NCBI RefSeq assembly: GCF_007795095.1
Contig: NZ_CP042218.1
Coordinates: 1,302,001-1,366,000, forward strand
DNA: 64,000 nt
Reading direction: 5' to 3'
DNA from: Luteimonas granuli
GTDB lineage: Bacteria > Pseudomonadota > Gammaproteobacteria > Xanthomonadales > Xanthomonadaceae
The position numbers were made by a program, and so were the translations under genes. This document shows, one piece after another, positions 61,929 through 64,000 of the stretch (its first letter is position 1; every line of letters starts with the position of its first letter). The notes beneath the pieces were generated by a model. That model was not told the DNA's origin. It did no database searches and saw only the letters and a list, made by a program, of their open reading frames with translations.

Positions 61929-62759
61929 TCAGCCCTTCAGCGCCGCCGCGTGGTGCGCGATGTGCTCGCCGATGAAGCTGGCGATGAAGTAGTAGCTGTG
62001 GTCGTAGCCGGGCTGCATACGCAGCTCCAGCGGATGGCCGGCGGCCTCGCAGGCGGCCTGCAGCAGGTGCGGGCGGAGCTGGCTCTCGAGGAATTCGTCG
62101 GCCTCGCCCTGGTCCACGAGGAGCGGCAGCCGCTCCTTCGCGGACTTCACCAGTTCGACCGCGTCATGCTGCTTCCAGGCCTCGCGGTCGTCGCCGAGGT
62201 AGGCCGACAGCGCCTTCTCGCCCCAGGGCACCTGCGAGGGCGCCACGATCGGCGAGAACGCCGACACGCTGCGGTAGCGCCCGGGATTGCGCAGGGCGAT
62301 GGTCAGCGCGCCGTGGCCGCCCATCGAATGCCCGCTGATCGCGCGGCGGTCGCTGGCGGCGGGGTCGGCCTCGACCCAGGCCGGAAGCTCGTCGACGATG
62401 TAGTCGTACATGCGGTAGTGCGCCGCCCACGGCTCCTGCGTCGCGTTGACGTAGAAGCCGGCGCCCTTGCCGAGGTCGTAGCCCTCGGCGTCGGCGACGT
62501 CGTTGCCGCGCGGGCTGGTGTCCGGCGCGACGATGATGATCCCGTGCTCGGCCGCGTAGCGCTGGGCGCCGGCCTTGGTGATGAAGTTCTGCTCGGTGCA
62601 GGTCAGGCCGCTGAGCCAGTACAGCACCGGGCAGGGACCGTCGGCCGCCTGCGGCGGAAGGTACACGCCCACGGTCATGTCGCAGCCGAGCACCTCCGAG
62701 CGGTGGCGGTACACGTCCTGCCAGCCACCGAACGACGCGCGATGTTCAATCCGTTCCAC
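61929..62759 (-). CDS. fghA: S-formylglutathione hydrolase
   Basis: FghA hydrolyses S-formylglutathione to formate and glutathione, the second step of formaldehyde detoxification. The 276-aa alpha/beta-hydrolase (esterase D family) has the nucleophile S145 in GHSMGGHGAL, the oxyanion-side LSGLTCTEQNF, DTSPRGND and the catalytic His in GYDHSYYFI. The start is the ATG at 62759. It follows adhC on the same strand with a REP palindrome in the 126-bp gap, so the two may be one transcript with attenuated flow between them. Confidence 0.95.
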   Translation of the reverse strand: MERIEHRASFGGWQDVYRHRSEVLGCDMTVGVYLPPQAADGPCPVLYWLSGLTCTEQNFITKAGAQRYAAEHGIIIVAPDTSPRGNDVADAEGYDLGKGAGFYVNATQEPWAAHYRMYDYIVDELPAWVEADPAASDRRAISGHSMGGHGALTIALRNPGRYRSVSAFSPIVAPSQVPWGEKALSAYLGDDREAWKQHDAVELVKSAKERLPLLVDQGEADEFLESQLRPHLLQAACEAAGHPLELRMQPGYDHSYYFIASFIGEHIAHHAAALKG

Positions 62760-62781
62760 AAACCACCTCCAGGATAAAAAG

Positions 62782-62852
62782 CTGTAGGAGCGGCTATAGC
62801 CGCGAACCGTTCTGGCGGCGAGCCGCCATCGCGGCTGTAGCCGCTCCTACAG
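62782..62852. repeat. REP palindrome (GTAGGAGC type) between adhC and fghA
   Basis: The arms at 62782-62805 and 62829-62852 pair at 23 of 24 positions and enclose an inner hairpin GGCGGC-GA-GCCGCC. It is the same family as 55220-55286 with a different inner sequence. It could modulate mRNA ends within the formaldehyde operon. Confidence 0.88.
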
Positions 62853-62885
62853 GTGCCGGCCAGATCGGGCCGGGGCGTAGCTTGG

Positions 62886-63998
<1,113 letters not shown>

Positions 63999-64000
63999 GT

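Overview
The window is a very GC-rich (roughly 70 % by eye) bacterial chromosome segment with dense coding, many 4-nt ATGA stop/start overlaps and occasional GTG/TTG starts. Gene content points to the Lysobacteraceae/Xanthomonadaceae (Luteimonas/Lysobacter-like Gammaproteobacteria): a pyruvate dehydrogenase E3 with its own lipoyl domain, aceE away from aceF-lpdA, YajQ, a Grx4-rhodanese fusion, large Oar-like TonB-dependent receptors, and GTAGGAGC-type extragenic palindromes. I see no tRNA, rRNA, CRISPR array, insertion sequence or prophage.

Layout. 1-1373 (minus): start of the ATP synthase operon (atpI, atpB, partial atpE); atpB carries an apparent one-base indel. 1741-4978 (minus): lpdA and aceF; aceE lies alone at 21385-24078. 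5355-16143: mostly housekeeping genes (OmpW-like porin, EamA exporter, yajQ, DUF1415, rsuA, rsmC-like gene, a YbbA/YbbP-type ABC transporter divergent from tesA, a DUF4031-MsrB read-through, a DUF3297 gene with two compensating indels). 16226-20174: exported PepSY and BON proteins, a glycine-zipper protein with an internal duplication, and a succinate CoA-transferase. 24250-26870: a histidine kinase with two output-less response regulators. 26928-29267: malic enzyme maeB.

29331-49451 is the most interesting part. A plus-strand operon (dgcN, dgcA, D-aminoacylase lipoprotein, then gltS) faces a five-gene minus-strand operon (TonB receptor, serine hydrolase, VanX/serine-hydrolase fusion, second TonB receptor, Tat-exported alanine racemase). 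Two divergent gamma-glutamyltranspeptidases and a LysR regulator follow, with an M14 peptidase lipoprotein just beyond rsgA. Together these encode steps expected for importing and dismantling D-amino-acid-containing, gamma-glutamyl-linked peptides such as murein stem peptides, and for feeding D-glutamate into N-acetyl-L-glutamate. Two related T-N11-A palindromes lie upstream of the two facing operons, which suggests one LysR-type regulon.

52060-64000 returns to mixed genes: a GDSL esterase with a methyltransferase, a polysaccharide deacetylase, Grx4-rhodanese, DUF924 with AMP nucleosidase, an amidohydrolase pair in which the second has lost its metal motif, DegV, a Dph6-like ATPase, and the glutathione-dependent formaldehyde detoxification genes fghA and adhC.

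Four places (atpB, two in the DUF3297 gene, alr) need a one-base correction in or beside a C/G run to restore a family-typical protein, so some frameshifts may be sequencing errors rather than biology.
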